64,000 nt of DNA, taken from an uncultured Aquimarina sp. (GTDB taxonomy: Bacteria; Bacteroidota; Bacteroidia; Flavobacteriales; Flavobacteriaceae). Position numbers and translations under genes: made by a program. Shown one piece after another: positions 48,829 through 59,027 of this stretch; the first letter of the stretch is position 1, and the number at the start of each line of letters is the position of its first letter. Below the pieces are notes generated by a model. It did no database searches, had not been told where the DNA came from, and saw only the letters and a list, made by a program, of their open reading frames with translations. The DNA lies in assembly GCA_947496555.1 (NCBI GenBank), contig CANMDH010000021.1, forward strand, positions 1 through 64,000. Reading direction: 5' to 3'.

Positions 48829-51800
48829 ATGAATAACATGAAAAATCTTGTACGAACCACCAAAGGAACAGCATGTCTGTTAATGGTATTCCTAAGTTCC
48901 TTTTTGTTTTGTCATGCTCAAGAGATAGCCTCAGTCGAGCAAGATTATGGTGAGAATTTATATCCGGTAACCAAACAGGAAAAAAGACTCTCAGAACTTT
49001 TAAAATGGGTAGAATCTACTTATAAGATTAATCTTAGCTATGATATCGAGTTGGTTAAAAATAAAAAGGTTGAGAAAGGGTCCTTCCCAAAAGGGAATAA
49101 AGGAAATGTAAAGGAAATTGAAGCTGCGCTTGAGGAAACCTTAGAGCCTTTGGGATTAAGTTTGAGACGTATTGAAAAAAATTATTATTTGATACAAAAA
49201 AATCAAAGTGGAGCTAATTTCAAACGCATATCAGGAAAAAAAAATAGCTCAAGTAATACCTCGGGAAAAGGTCAAAAAAGTTCTTTAAACTCGATACAAG
49301 ATCAAACCATTACAGGAGTTATTACCGATGAAAACGGACAACCAATGCCAGGAGCAAATGTAAAGGTAAAAGATACATCTATTGGCGCGGCATCCGATTT
49401 TGATGGAAATTACACAATAAAAGTTCCTTCCGGTAGTACTACATTGGTTTTCTCTTATCTTGGATATATTACTAAAGAAGTAGAAATTAATGGCAGAAGT
49501 GTAATAAATTGTACTTTCTCTCCTGATGAATCAGTACTTGATGCTGTTGTGGTAGTTGGATATGGTACTCAAAGTAGACGAGATCTTACAGGCTCTGTTG
49601 TATCTATTAAAGGAGAAGATGCTGTTAATATCCCTGCACCAAGAGTAGAAGAACAATTAAAAGCAAAAGTCCCAGGGCTTCAAATCCTAAACACTGGTAG
49701 TCAACCTGGAGGTACTGTACAAATACGATTAAGAGGAAATAACTCTATCGAAGGGAACAATAGTCCCTTAATTGTTATTGATGGTATGATAGGAGGCGAA
49801 TTATTTTTCCTAAATCCAAGTGATATTGAATCTATAGAAGTATTAAAAGACGCATCTGCAACTGCAATATATGGTTCTAGAGGTGCTAATGGTGTAATCA
49901 TTATCACTACAAAAAAAGGAAAAGGAAAAGTGCAGGTTAATTTTGAAACCTTTACAGGTTGGCAAACTGTTGCCAAAACAGTTGATGTACTTAATGCGGA
50001 ACAATATGCTAGCATCCAAAACCAAATTGACCCTTCCAATCCAATAGAACCGCAATTTGATACCGATTGGCAGGATGAAGTTTTTAGGGATGCTCCTTTA
50101 CAAAGCTATCAGCTTTCTGTTTCTGGGGGAAATGAAGGTACGAGCTACTTATTCTCTTCAAGCTATTTTAATCAAGAGGGTATAATTGATAATTCGGACT
50201 TTGAGCGGCTAACCTTAAGAATGAATCTAGAGCAAAAACTAAGTGATAGAATTACCATTGGTAACAATCTTGCTTATACTCGAACCAGAAATAACCTTAT
50301 TAAGTTAAATCAACTTTCAGGAGGTAGTTCTATTACAATTCAATCACTGTTGACACCTGCTCTTGTGCCAACGATAGATCCCGATACAGGTGATTTTGCT
50401 ATAAATCCTTTCAATGTTAATCTCGAAAACCCTCTTAGGACTATAAATCAAAGACGGGACTTGAGAACCAATAACTATTTAATTGGTAATTTTTACGGTG
50501 ATTTAGAGTTATTTGAAGGGTTAAAGTATAGACTAAACCTTGGATATATAGTTAGAGATGCCTTACAACAACGCTATGATGGACGCGAACTTATTGCATC
50601 CAATGGTGGTACTGCTCAGATAAGGGATAATAAGACTACCGAAATCTTATTAGAAAATACATTAACATACAAAAACACTTTTGCCGACAAACATGATCTT
50701 ACCGTGCTAGGTGGATTTACAACACAAGAAACTAAACGAGAACAATTCTTTATGCAAGGAAGTGGCTTTTCTAGTGATGAACTTGGTTTTAACGCCATTC
50801 AATTAGCCGAAGTAATTGGCCCTATAGAAACCGTTCCTAGAAAAAGCCGAATTGTTTCTTTTCTAGGAAGGCTAAACTATAGTTTTGATGGTCGATATCT
50901 TCTTACCGCTTCTTTTAGAGCAGATGGAGCTTCGGTTTTTGCCGAAAATAATAAATGGGGGTACTTCCCTTCGGCTTCTATAGGATGGAACGTCGCCAAT
51001 GAACCTTTTATGCTCGACCAGAACGTTGTAAGCGACTTCAAATTAAGAGCAAGTTATGGTGAAACCGGAAACCAGAGTATTAGAGAATATCAATCGTTAC
51101 CTTCTTTTCAGATCGGAGATGACTATGCCTTTGGAGATCAAGTATTTTTTAATGGAGCAGACCCAAACCGTGTGGCAAATAAAGACCTAAAATGGGAAAC
51201 AACGACAACATTAAATTTTGGTCTTGATTTAAGCTTTCTTGACAGACGTATTGCTGTAACTGCAGAATATTACGAAAAAGAAACAAGAGATCTACTTTAT
51301 GATAAAGAACTAAATGATTATACAGGGTTTGGTCAACAAACTCAGAATGTAGGAAAAATGAGTAATGAAGGGATGGAGTTCTCGTTAAATGCCAACATAT
51401 TAGAAGGCAAATTTAAATGGGATACCAGTTTCAATATCTTTTTCAACCGAAATGAGGTAGTAGAGATTGGTGATGACTTTCAAGATGAACTCATAAGAGA
51501 ATATAGCAACAGAGCCCCTTCGGCAATTAGAGAAGCTTCTATCCTTAGAGAAGGAGAGCCATTAGGAGCGTTCTTCGGATATATATTCGATGGAATTTAT
51601 CAAAATCAGGAAGAAGTTGATGCTATTGATGATCCAGGTGCTGCTCCGGGCCGTGTAAAATTTCGGGATACTGATGGAGATGGCGATATTGATGATGATG
51701 ATAGAGTTATCATAGGAAACCCACAACCAGATTTTGTTTGGGGACTTACTAATAATTTCTCATACCAAAATTTTGATCTTAATTTTACCATCCAAGCTGT

Positions 51801-52233
51801 ACAAGGAGCAGAAGTTTTCTGGGCAACCAAATATCAATTGCTCAATTCTGCTAATGATGATAATTTACTTACTGAAGTGCTAGATTCATGGAGTGGAGAA
51901 GGAACTTCTAATACTACTCAAGAGTTAGGACAAGATCCTGGAGCTATGTCTACCAGATTTATTGAGGATGGATCTTATATTAGATTACAAAACATTGCCT
52001 TAGGTTACACCTTACCAAAACCTGTGTTAGATAACCTAAAAATGGATCAATTACGATTTTATATAGGTGCCCAAAATTTATTCCTAATCTCAGATTACCC
52101 CGGATATGATCCAGAAGTAAACTCCCAGGGAGGTGATTCTACAGTATCCAATGAAAACGAGTTTTTAGGATTTGACCAAGGAGCCTATCCCGGAGTTCGA
52201 ACATTCACTTTTGGTATAAACGCCACATTTTAA
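48829..52233 (+). CDS. SusC-family TonB-dependent transporter with STN signalling domain (second pair)
   Basis: The 1134-residue receptor has a signal peptide (about 1-30, ending FCHAQ; a second ATG three codons in is also possible), an STN signalling domain (about 55-125), a carboxypeptidase-regulatory-like domain (about 160-240), a plug containing GYGTQSRRDLTGSV and ASATAIYGSRGANGVIIITT, and a barrel ending in a terminal Phe. The STN domain and the upstream sigma/FecR genes show FecA-like signal transduction on ligand binding. The first SusC at 23585 lacks this domain. Partner SusD starts 24 bases downstream. Confidence 0.95.
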   Translation: MNNMKNLVRTTKGTACLLMVFLSSFLFCHAQEIASVEQDYGENLYPVTKQEKRLSELLKWVESTYKINLSYDIELVKNKKVEKGSFPKGNKGNVKEIEAALEETLEPLGLSLRRIEKNYYLIQKNQSGANFKRISGKKNSSSNTSGKGQKSSLNSIQDQTITGVITDENGQPMPGANVKVKDTSIGAASDFDGNYTIKVPSGSTTLVFSYLGYITKEVEINGRSVINCTFSPDESVLDAVVVVGYGTQSRRDLTGSVVSIKGEDAVNIPAPRVEEQLKAKVPGLQILNTGSQPGGTVQIRLRGNNSIEGNNSPLIVIDGMIGGELFFLNPSDIESIEVLKDASATAIYGSRGANGVIIITTKKGKGKVQVNFETFTGWQTVAKTVDVLNAEQYASIQNQIDPSNPIEPQFDTDWQDEVFRDAPLQSYQLSVSGGNEGTSYLFSSSYFNQEGIIDNSDFERLTLRMNLEQKLSDRITIGNNLAYTRTRNNLIKLNQLSGGSSITIQSLLTPALVPTIDPDTGDFAINPFNVNLENPLRTINQRRDLRTNNYLIGNFYGDLELFEGLKYRLNLGYIVRDALQQRYDGRELIASNGGTAQIRDNKTTEILLENTLTYKNTFADKHDLTVLGGFTTQETKREQFFMQGSGFSSDELGFNAIQLAEVIGPIETVPRKSRIVSFLGRLNYSFDGRYLLTASFRADGASVFAENNKWGYFPSASIGWNVANEPFMLDQNVVSDFKLRASYGETGNQSIREYQSLPSFQIGDDYAFGDQVFFNGADPNRVANKDLKWETTTTLNFGLDLSFLDRRIAVTAEYYEKETRDLLYDKELNDYTGFGQQTQNVGKMSNEGMEFSLNANILEGKFKWDTSFNIFFNRNEVVEIGDDFQDELIREYSNRAPSAIREASILREGEPLGAFFGYIFDGIYQNQEEVDAIDDPGAAPGRVKFRDTDGDGDIDDDDRVIIGNPQPDFVWGLTNNFSYQNFDLNFTIQAVQGAEVFWATKYQLLNSANDDNLLTEVLDSWSGEGTSNTTQELGQDPGAMSTRFIEDGSYIRLQNIALGYTLPKPVLDNLKMDQLRFYIGAQNLFLISDYPGYDPEVNSQGGDSTVSNENEFLGFDQGAYPGVRTFTFGINATF

Positions 52234-52257
52234 AAGCTAAATCAAAAAACAGAAGTC

Positions 52258-53772
52258 ATGAAAAAAATAATTTATAGTTTCATCATTTTAATGACCATGT
52301 TGGTCTCCTGTAACGATTATCTAGAGGAAGACCCATTGATCGTATCTCCTGATAATTTTCCCAGAACCGAAGGTGATGTTCTTTCAATTTTTGGAGCTTC
52401 ACTTAATCACCTTCATAATAGTGGCGGTTATTTTGAGCGTGGTCTAATGTTTCTGGTAGAAGTAGGTGCAGATAATGCTGGATCAAGACGTGCAGTTGGA
52501 GATGACCGGGGTGATATGAATTTTTACACTTTTACCACTAGCAATGCAGAAATTGCAAGATCCTGGAGGGAATTATACGAAGGTATTAATGAGGTAAATT
52601 TTATTATTCTTGGTCTCGAAAACTCACAAGAAAACTTCGCCCCACCATACCTGGGAGCAGCAAAAGCCTGGAGAGCATATTTATACTCTGATCTTGTTCA
52701 GCTTTTTGGTGATGTTCCGTTATTAATTAGACCCATCGAAGGTGTGGAAGAAGCAAGAGCCATTACCAGAACTCCTGCAATAGAGGTATACGAACAAATT
52801 ATTCAAGATCTACAAGAAGCAGAAGTACTTTTACAAGGACATCAATGGGATTTTCCAGGATTGCCCGATGAAGTATTTGCAAAAGCTGCTTTGGCAAGAG
52901 TTTATATGACTATGGCAGGACAGCCTTTAAATGATACCAGCAAATGGAGTCTTGCCGCAGCAAAGGCCAAAGAGGCAAAAGCAATTGGTAAATATAGCCT
53001 AGTAAAACCATATAAGGATCTTTGGCTTCTAGAAAATAAGAATAACCAAGAAATTATTTTGGCAGGACAACGTACCCTTGAAGGATTAAATACCCGTTCA
53101 TTGCTAAATAGTCGAACTAGACCCAGACCAAGAGATGGAGATTTCAACTATGCTATCGGAACTGGAGATTTTAATGCTAACATTGAATTTTATAACAAAT
53201 TTACCACAGGTGATATTAGAAGAGAAGTATCTGTAGCTATTGAATTTATTGATTCAGTTAATAATGACCCGCCTAAGGTTTTACCATATACAGATTTTCG
53301 AAGAGGAGACTTAGAAAATCACCCGCATTATCGCAAATACTGGGATTCTGATCGTGCCCCAGAAGATTTTAGAGCTGAAGGTCGTCGTAATTCAAACGCT
53401 GTTCCAGTAATGCGATATGCAGAAGTGTTATTGATGATAGCTGAAGCTGATAATGAAGCTAACGGCCCAACCGGGGATGCCTATGAGGCTATTAATGAAG
53501 TGCGGGAAAGAGCTGGTTTAGCTCCTCTTGCAGGGCTTACAAAGACGCAATTCAGAGATGCTGTACGATTAGATAGAGAACTAGAATTATGTATGGAAGG
53601 AAAAAGAAGATTTGATCTTATCCGTTGGGGAACATTTTTAGACGAAATGTCTCAAGATCAGTTTGCAGCAGAAAACATACAACCTTTTCACGTACTATTT
53701 CCAATTCCACAAAATGAAAGAAGACTTAATAGTAACCTAACACAAAACCCTGGATATTCTGAAGGGCTATAG
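52258..53772 (+). CDS. SusD/RagB-family glycan-binding lipoprotein (second pair)
   Basis: A 504-residue surface lipoprotein with lipobox MLVSC (Cys18), the DYLEEDPL opening and the C-terminal RLDRELELCMEGKRRFDLIRWG region typical of SusD. It lies 24 bases downstream of SusC. Its sequence differs strongly from the SusD at 22104, which suggests that the two pairs take up different fragments. A strong terminator follows about 105 bases later. Confidence 0.95.
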   Translation: MKKIIYSFIILMTMLVSCNDYLEEDPLIVSPDNFPRTEGDVLSIFGASLNHLHNSGGYFERGLMFLVEVGADNAGSRRAVGDDRGDMNFYTFTTSNAEIARSWRELYEGINEVNFIILGLENSQENFAPPYLGAAKAWRAYLYSDLVQLFGDVPLLIRPIEGVEEARAITRTPAIEVYEQIIQDLQEAEVLLQGHQWDFPGLPDEVFAKAALARVYMTMAGQPLNDTSKWSLAAAKAKEAKAIGKYSLVKPYKDLWLLENKNNQEIILAGQRTLEGLNTRSLLNSRTRPRPRDGDFNYAIGTGDFNANIEFYNKFTTGDIRREVSVAIEFIDSVNNDPPKVLPYTDFRRGDLENHPHYRKYWDSDRAPEDFRAEGRRNSNAVPVMRYAEVLLMIAEADNEANGPTGDAYEAINEVRERAGLAPLAGLTKTQFRDAVRLDRELELCMEGKRRFDLIRWGTFLDEMSQDQFAAENIQPFHVLFPIPQNERRLNSNLTQNPGYSEGL

Positions 53773-53876
53773 ATATAGAAGAGAATTCTTTCTTCATGAT
53801 CCACACATGCGTAATATAATTTTTTTTATAGTGAATCATGTAGATAGCGATTGTTTTTTAAGTATTTGGTTTAGTC

Positions 53877-53909
53877 GGTAGGTTGGTTACAACCAACCTA
53901 CCTTTTTTT
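53877..53909 (+). terminator. strong rho-independent terminator after the second susD
   Basis: GGTAGGTTGGTT (53877-53888) pairs perfectly with AACCAACCTACC (53891-53902), followed by seven T. It lies about 105 bases after the susD stop and 60 bases before the GH105 gene, so it either ends the susCD message or limits read-through to the enzyme genes. Confidence 0.9.
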
Positions 53910-53971
53910 GATAAGCAAAAAAGGTATATTGCTTACATAAAACTTTAATATAAAATAATTTCTAGCGCAAT

Positions 53972-55231
53972 ATGGAAACGCTCAATAAAAAAAACAATCT
54001 TAGACTAGCTATACTAATACTTTGTATTTGCATGACGTTACCGCTGTCAGGGCAAAATAAAAAAGCCTTTAAAACCGAAGAAAGTACTATACGTTTTCTA
54101 GCTGACAAAGTACTAGAAACAACCTCCTTACAATTGATCAATCATAAAACCGGAAAAACATATACTACGGGTAAAAATGTTGAAATATCTGAAGATATTA
54201 AGCTGAAAAGTAAATATGTGGACTGGCATTATGAAAACGGTGTACTTAATCTTTCTTTATTAAGAATGTCTGAAATTCTTAATGACCCTAAGTATTCAAA
54301 TTATGTTTCAAATAATTATAAATATGCCTTTGATCAACTCGAATATTTCAAAAACCTATATGACAAGAAAGTAAAAAAGCCCTCACTATTTCGATATTTT
54401 AAAATGTCTATGTTAGATGATTGTGGTACTATGGGTGCGGCTCTTATTGAGACTTATAAAACTGAAAAAGACCCTAGATACAAAAAATATATCGACAAAG
54501 TTGCAGCATATATCAGCAATAAGCAATCACGTCACAGCGATGGAACATTTGTAAGAGATCATCCGGTAGAAATGACCCTCTGGGGCGATGATCTTTATAT
54601 GTCCTGTATCTTCTTGGTAAAAATGGGACAATTAACAGGAGAACAAAAATATTTTGATGATGCTGCAAAACAAGTAATCAATTTTACCAAATATTTATAC
54701 AATTCAAATGATCAATTGTACAATCATGCCTACATTTTACCTACCAAAGAACATACTCCTGCATATTGGGGTCGCGCCAATGGTTGGATTATGATGGCCC
54801 AGGTCGAACTTCTTAATGTACTACCAAAAAATCATCCGAAAAGGGTCGAATTATTAGAAATTCTAAAACAGCATATCCGCGGAATAGTAAAATATCAAGG
54901 TGGTACCGGTAGATGGCATCAAGTTTTGAACAAAGTGGATTCGTATGAAGAATCCTCTTGCACTGCCATGTTTACATATTGCATCGCCCGTGCTGTAAAT
55001 GAAGGCTGGATCCCTGATTATTATAGCATTGCTGCTCTACAAGGTTGGGAAGGTCTCAAAAATAATATTACCGAAGATGCGCAAATCAAAGATATCTGTG
55101 TAGGGACTCATGTAGAAATTAATGCACCTTTTTATTATAATCGCCCCAAGTCGGTTAACGACACTCACGGCCTCGCCTCTACCCTATTGGCTGGAGCTGA
55201 AATTCATAGAATGAAAAAGACACACAAATGA
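53972..55231 (+). CDS. secreted unsaturated uronyl hydrolase, GH105
   Basis: GH105 enzymes remove the unsaturated uronic acid left at the non-reducing end by polysaccharide lyases, by hydration of its double bond. The 419-residue protein has a signal peptide (ending LSGQ) and an (alpha/alpha)6 barrel with LWGDDLYMSC (Asp206/Asp207) and YWGRANGWIMMAQVELL, both family signatures. It is the first gene after the terminator, 19 bases before the large multidomain protein. Its product feeds KduI/KduD. GH88 is a related family, but the residues around the active site look like GH105. Confidence 0.9.
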   Translation: METLNKKNNLRLAILILCICMTLPLSGQNKKAFKTEESTIRFLADKVLETTSLQLINHKTGKTYTTGKNVEISEDIKLKSKYVDWHYENGVLNLSLLRMSEILNDPKYSNYVSNNYKYAFDQLEYFKNLYDKKVKKPSLFRYFKMSMLDDCGTMGAALIETYKTEKDPRYKKYIDKVAAYISNKQSRHSDGTFVRDHPVEMTLWGDDLYMSCIFLVKMGQLTGEQKYFDDAAKQVINFTKYLYNSNDQLYNHAYILPTKEHTPAYWGRANGWIMMAQVELLNVLPKNHPKRVELLEILKQHIRGIVKYQGGTGRWHQVLNKVDSYEESSCTAMFTYCIARAVNEGWIPDYYSIAALQGWEGLKNNITEDAQIKDICVGTHVEINAPFYYNRPKSVNDTHGLASTLLAGAEIHRMKKTHK

Positions 55232-55250
55232 ATTGACAAAATCTTAACTC

Positions 55251-58200
55251 ATGATCAACTCTAAATTAATTCAATATAATGACCTGATTCATTACAGAAC
55301 ACAATTATCCCTGATTATACTCTTATTACTATCTATTTATACCCTACAAGCACAAAATACATTTGATGAACGTGCCAATGCAATCATAGATCATTATGCC
55401 GTAACTTCTGTTCCGGGAGATATTCCAAAATATGGATTCTGGTATGCACAGGCAAACTTTTTAAAAGGAAAAGATACAGATGGTGTCAATGTATTAACAC
55501 AAACTTATAATGAAACTCCTGGGGATGATCCTTTTGCATATTGGTCTGCCATGGATACTTATTTACGCTGGAAAGACACAAAGTATAACCAGGCACTTAT
55601 AGATCGATCTAAGGAGTATTTTACTACATTCACTGATTATGGCGGTGGGTTTTCTCAAAATCATCTGGTAATGCTGGCCACTGCACGATTTTTGGCTTCA
55701 GAACAATGGCCCGAATCAGATTTCGTTTCTGGATCAGAATATAATTCAGATGACCCAAGTGGAAGAGCTTTTTTGGTAAATAAAATCAAAGAATGGTTAT
55801 TCACAGGAGTAGTTGAACATGATTCTCCAATTTATATAGCCTTTCACCTGGGCCCCATGAGAACCTTGGCCGATCTGGCGCAAGATCCTGAAATAAAACA
55901 GCTTGCAGAATGGGCCTTCGAATGGATAATGATCAATTCAGCCAATAACTGGATGGATGGGCATCTGGCCACCTCATCTTTACGTAATCTATTTCCTTAT
56001 GATGCGCAAAATGAATACTACGAATCGGATTTTATGCACTGGTTATATTTTGGAGGGAAAAATCAGACCAACTTTGACCTTGGTGGATTACCCAGAGCCT
56101 GTTTTGGAATAGGACTAATTGCTTCAGATTATAAGCTTCCCCAAATTATTATTGATATAGCTAATGAACGAAATACTTCTTTTACAAACCTGGAATCCCA
56201 TGCCGTTGGCGATGCCTGGAGATTAGACTTCAGGAAAACAACCTTTATGGAAAAGGATATATATGCCCTTTATAGTCAGGCAGAGTTACCATCGGGACAA
56301 AATTCTGGCTTAAACGAGCAATCCCATCGTTGGGGGGTTGTTTGGCAATCTATTAGCAGTGATGATCAAAAAAGCACCTTCTGGTTTAAACACGGAAGAA
56401 AAGATATTTCAAAAAATAAAGCGGGTACTACTAAATATGAACAGGTCGTTCAAAAAGATAAAACACTAGCGGCGGTTTATGATATTCCGGTAGATGATAG
56501 TTTCCCTTTTGCAGAAGGTTTTGTTTCTGCTGATCTAAGTGCTTTTATTGACAGCCCAGATAAAGTGTATTTTCACTATGGAAATGTACTAATTGCTGTA
56601 CTTTCTCCAAAGCCTATTTCATGGAATGCCGGGGATCCCAGAATAAGATTGGATCATATCATCACGGGTGCAGTTGTTGAAACTGCCCTACCATCTCGAT
56701 ACCAGGGAACAGCACAACAACAATTAGAAGCTTTCAAGGCAGAAATAGAAAGTTTTGATAGACTTGAAGGATCATCGGTAGAGGCCAGTCCTCCGCGAAT
56801 TGTATATAAATCTATTCACGGAAATGAGCTGGATATCGAATATGAAGGATATAGAAAAATCAATGAGAATGTAATAGATTATACTGCCTGGCCCCTAATG
56901 AGGAATCCTTGGGTAGAACAAGATGTGAACGGAAGTACACTGACACTTAATATCAACGGATCTTCCCGGGTATATGATTTTGCAAGCGGAACGGTAAACG
57001 ATGGACCTGGTTCCACATTAATAGCCCCCACCAATCTAATTGCAGAAACAATTTCTTTAAATGAAATTCAATTAACCTGGGAAGATCCTAATATTAATGA
57101 AGAAGGTTTCAAAATTGAAAGAAAAACTATTGATGGATCTTACTCCGAAATTACAACTTTAGAAAGTGACGTTACCACATACAAAGATAGTAGCTTATCA
57201 GATAACACTACATATAGCTATCGTATCAGAGCTTTTAAGGAGGCACAGAACTCGTTCTATTCTAATCCGATTTCTGCAACCACGTTAAAAAAAAAACCGG
57301 TAGCCGCCGATAGTCTGAAAATAAAACAAACATTTTTTAATAGGATAGATTTAACCTGGCGAGATAACTCTGATAATGAAGAAGGGTATCGAATTGAGCG
57401 AAGTAGAAAATGGGATGATTTTGAAATTATTGCCGAACTAGATAAAGATATCACTTATTTTTCTGATACTACCTTAACGAGATCAGGATATTATACGTAT
57501 CGAATTGTTGGATTCAATAATGGAGGAGAAACTGCTTCAAACGAAGAAGAAATATACTATCAAAGATGGATTCGTAGTCTTAGGCTACAATCGGATTGCT
57601 CTAATGACCCAAATTACGAACGTAGATGGAACGTGTACAATCCAAATCCCTTTCAAGTAGTAGCAGAATGGAAGACCATTAAAGAAGAACAATTCGGAAA
57701 CTTAATTCTTCCTCCCGGAACCTCATATATATTTACGGTAACCGAGGATATTTTAAATATTCTAAAACTTACCTGGAAAGACGACAAGGGACGCAATCGT
57801 ATTAGAACTAGTTACTCCAAAGGGTTTCAATGTGATCTTCCGATACCGGAAACACCAATAGCTCTAAGCACAACTCCTACTGGAATTAGTCAAATTCGTT
57901 TGTCTTGGGAAGATACCTCAGATAACGAAGATGCATTCAAAATAGAAAGAAAGAATAATCTGGGAAAATTCGAAGAAGTAGGAATAACTAATACTAATGA
58001 AACGAGTTTTTTGGATAATGGACTGGATGAAAACAGTACCTATACCCATCGCATTCGTGCATTTAATAAAATTAATGGTCACTCCCCTTACTCTCAGGAA
58101 GTTTCTGATACGACATTATCTAAATTGGCATATTACAAATTTGACGGAGATGTAGAAGATGCACTAGGTAATTTCCCTGGCGAAAATAAAGGGGTTGAAT

Positions 58201-59027
58201 TTGTATTGGAAGGGCTTTTTGATCAAGCAGCTAGCTTTAGCGGCAACGGACAATATGTCAATATCCCTACAGGTATTTTAGGAAGTGATAAAGGTTCCGT
58301 TTCGATGTGGATAAAGACCACCCAATCTTCACGAGCTATGCTCTTTTACGGTTCGGCTCAAAAAGGAAATGGTTTCGGACCAGAACAAGAGCTTCACTTA
58401 AATATTACTAAAGAAGGAGAAATTGAATTTTATCATGAAGGTAGTGATGGTATTAGATTAACAGGCAATAGAGTGGATGATGATCAATGGCACCATATTG
58501 CCGCTACCTGGGATGTAGAAGATGATGTTAAATTATATGTTGATGGAGAAGAAAAAAGATCCGGCGCTCATGATGGCAATCCATTTGTCTTTAGTGATAG
58601 ACTACGTTTTGGTCGACCGGGAAAAAATGAACGCTATTTTGAAGGTCTGATGGACGAGGTAAAACTCTACAACAGTATATTAACCGCTACCGATATTCGA
58701 AAGTTATACGACGAAGGTGAGGTTCCAATTCAGTTGCCGGCTTTGGTTGAAGAAGAAAATAATTCAAAAACTTCATCAAATAAGGTTTTGTTCCACCCTA
58801 ATCCTGCAGATTCAGAACTACATATCAAGTTTCCGAAAAAAGGTATCTGGGACATCATGATTATTGATCTAACCGGTAGAACTGTAATGAAAAAATTGAA
58901 TTATAAGACTACATCTGAAGGAGAATTGAACTTGATTAATGTTAGTGAGTTTAATGAAGGTATCTATCTGATACAATTAATTCAATTTGAGAAAAAGTAC
59001 ACATATAAATTAGTAATTGAGCGCTAA
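55251..59027 (+). CDS. large secreted multidomain protein, possible new polysaccharide lyase
   Basis: The 1258-residue protein has a signal peptide (about residues 15-35), a helix-rich N-terminal part (about 36-330, with WYAQANFLKG, SQNHLVMLATARFLAS and NWMDGHLATSSLRN) and a beta-rich part to about 585. This is the toroid-plus-sandwich plan of several polysaccharide lyases. Then come two fibronectin type III domains (about 592-680 and 684-767), a segment of unknown fold with two Cys and WNVYNPNPF (about 770-863), a third fibronectin domain (865-956), a LamG-like glycan-binding domain (about 960-1157) and a type IX secretion sorting domain (about 1185-1258, starting near HPNPADSE). I do not recognise the catalytic part with confidence; PL27-like rhamnose-glucuronate lyase or ulvan-lyase families are candidates because GH105 is its immediate neighbour. 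GH3 begins directly after its stop. Confidence 0.7.
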   Translation: MINSKLIQYNDLIHYRTQLSLIILLLLSIYTLQAQNTFDERANAIIDHYAVTSVPGDIPKYGFWYAQANFLKGKDTDGVNVLTQTYNETPGDDPFAYWSAMDTYLRWKDTKYNQALIDRSKEYFTTFTDYGGGFSQNHLVMLATARFLASEQWPESDFVSGSEYNSDDPSGRAFLVNKIKEWLFTGVVEHDSPIYIAFHLGPMRTLADLAQDPEIKQLAEWAFEWIMINSANNWMDGHLATSSLRNLFPYDAQNEYYESDFMHWLYFGGKNQTNFDLGGLPRACFGIGLIASDYKLPQIIIDIANERNTSFTNLESHAVGDAWRLDFRKTTFMEKDIYALYSQAELPSGQNSGLNEQSHRWGVVWQSISSDDQKSTFWFKHGRKDISKNKAGTTKYEQVVQKDKTLAAVYDIPVDDSFPFAEGFVSADLSAFIDSPDKVYFHYGNVLIAVLSPKPISWNAGDPRIRLDHIITGAVVETALPSRYQGTAQQQLEAFKAEIESFDRLEGSSVEASPPRIVYKSIHGNELDIEYEGYRKINENVIDYTAWPLMRNPWVEQDVNGSTLTLNINGSSRVYDFASGTVNDGPGSTLIAPTNLIAETISLNEIQLTWEDPNINEEGFKIERKTIDGSYSEITTLESDVTTYKDSSLSDNTTYSYRIRAFKEAQNSFYSNPISATTLKKKPVAADSLKIKQTFFNRIDLTWRDNSDNEEGYRIERSRKWDDFEIIAELDKDITYFSDTTLTRSGYYTYRIVGFNNGGETASNEEEIYYQRWIRSLRLQSDCSNDPNYERRWNVYNPNPFQVVAEWKTIKEEQFGNLILPPGTSYIFTVTEDILNILKLTWKDDKGRNRIRTSYSKGFQCDLPIPETPIALSTTPTGISQIRLSWEDTSDNEDAFKIERKNNLGKFEEVGITNTNETSFLDNGLDENSTYTHRIRAFNKINGHSPYSQEVSDTTLSKLAYYKFDGDVEDALGNFPGENKGVEFVLEGLFDQAASFSGNGQYVNIPTGILGSDKGSVSMWIKTTQSSRAMLFYGSAQKGNGFGPEQELHLNITKEGEIEFYHEGSDGIRLTGNRVDDDQWHHIAATWDVEDDVKLYVDGEEKRSGAHDGNPFVFSDRLRFGRPGKNERYFEGLMDEVKLYNSILTATDIRKLYDEGEVPIQLPALVEEENNSKTSSNKVLFHPNPADSELHIKFPKKGIWDIMIIDLTGRTVMKKLNYKTTSEGELNLINVSEFNEGIYLIQLIQFEKKYTYKLVIER

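Noticed and set aside
55251-59027. Adhesin with no enzyme activity
   Set aside because: Fibronectin and LamG domains would fit, but the 585-residue N-terminal part and the GH105/GH3 neighbours favour an enzyme. It is kept as an alternative, not preferred.
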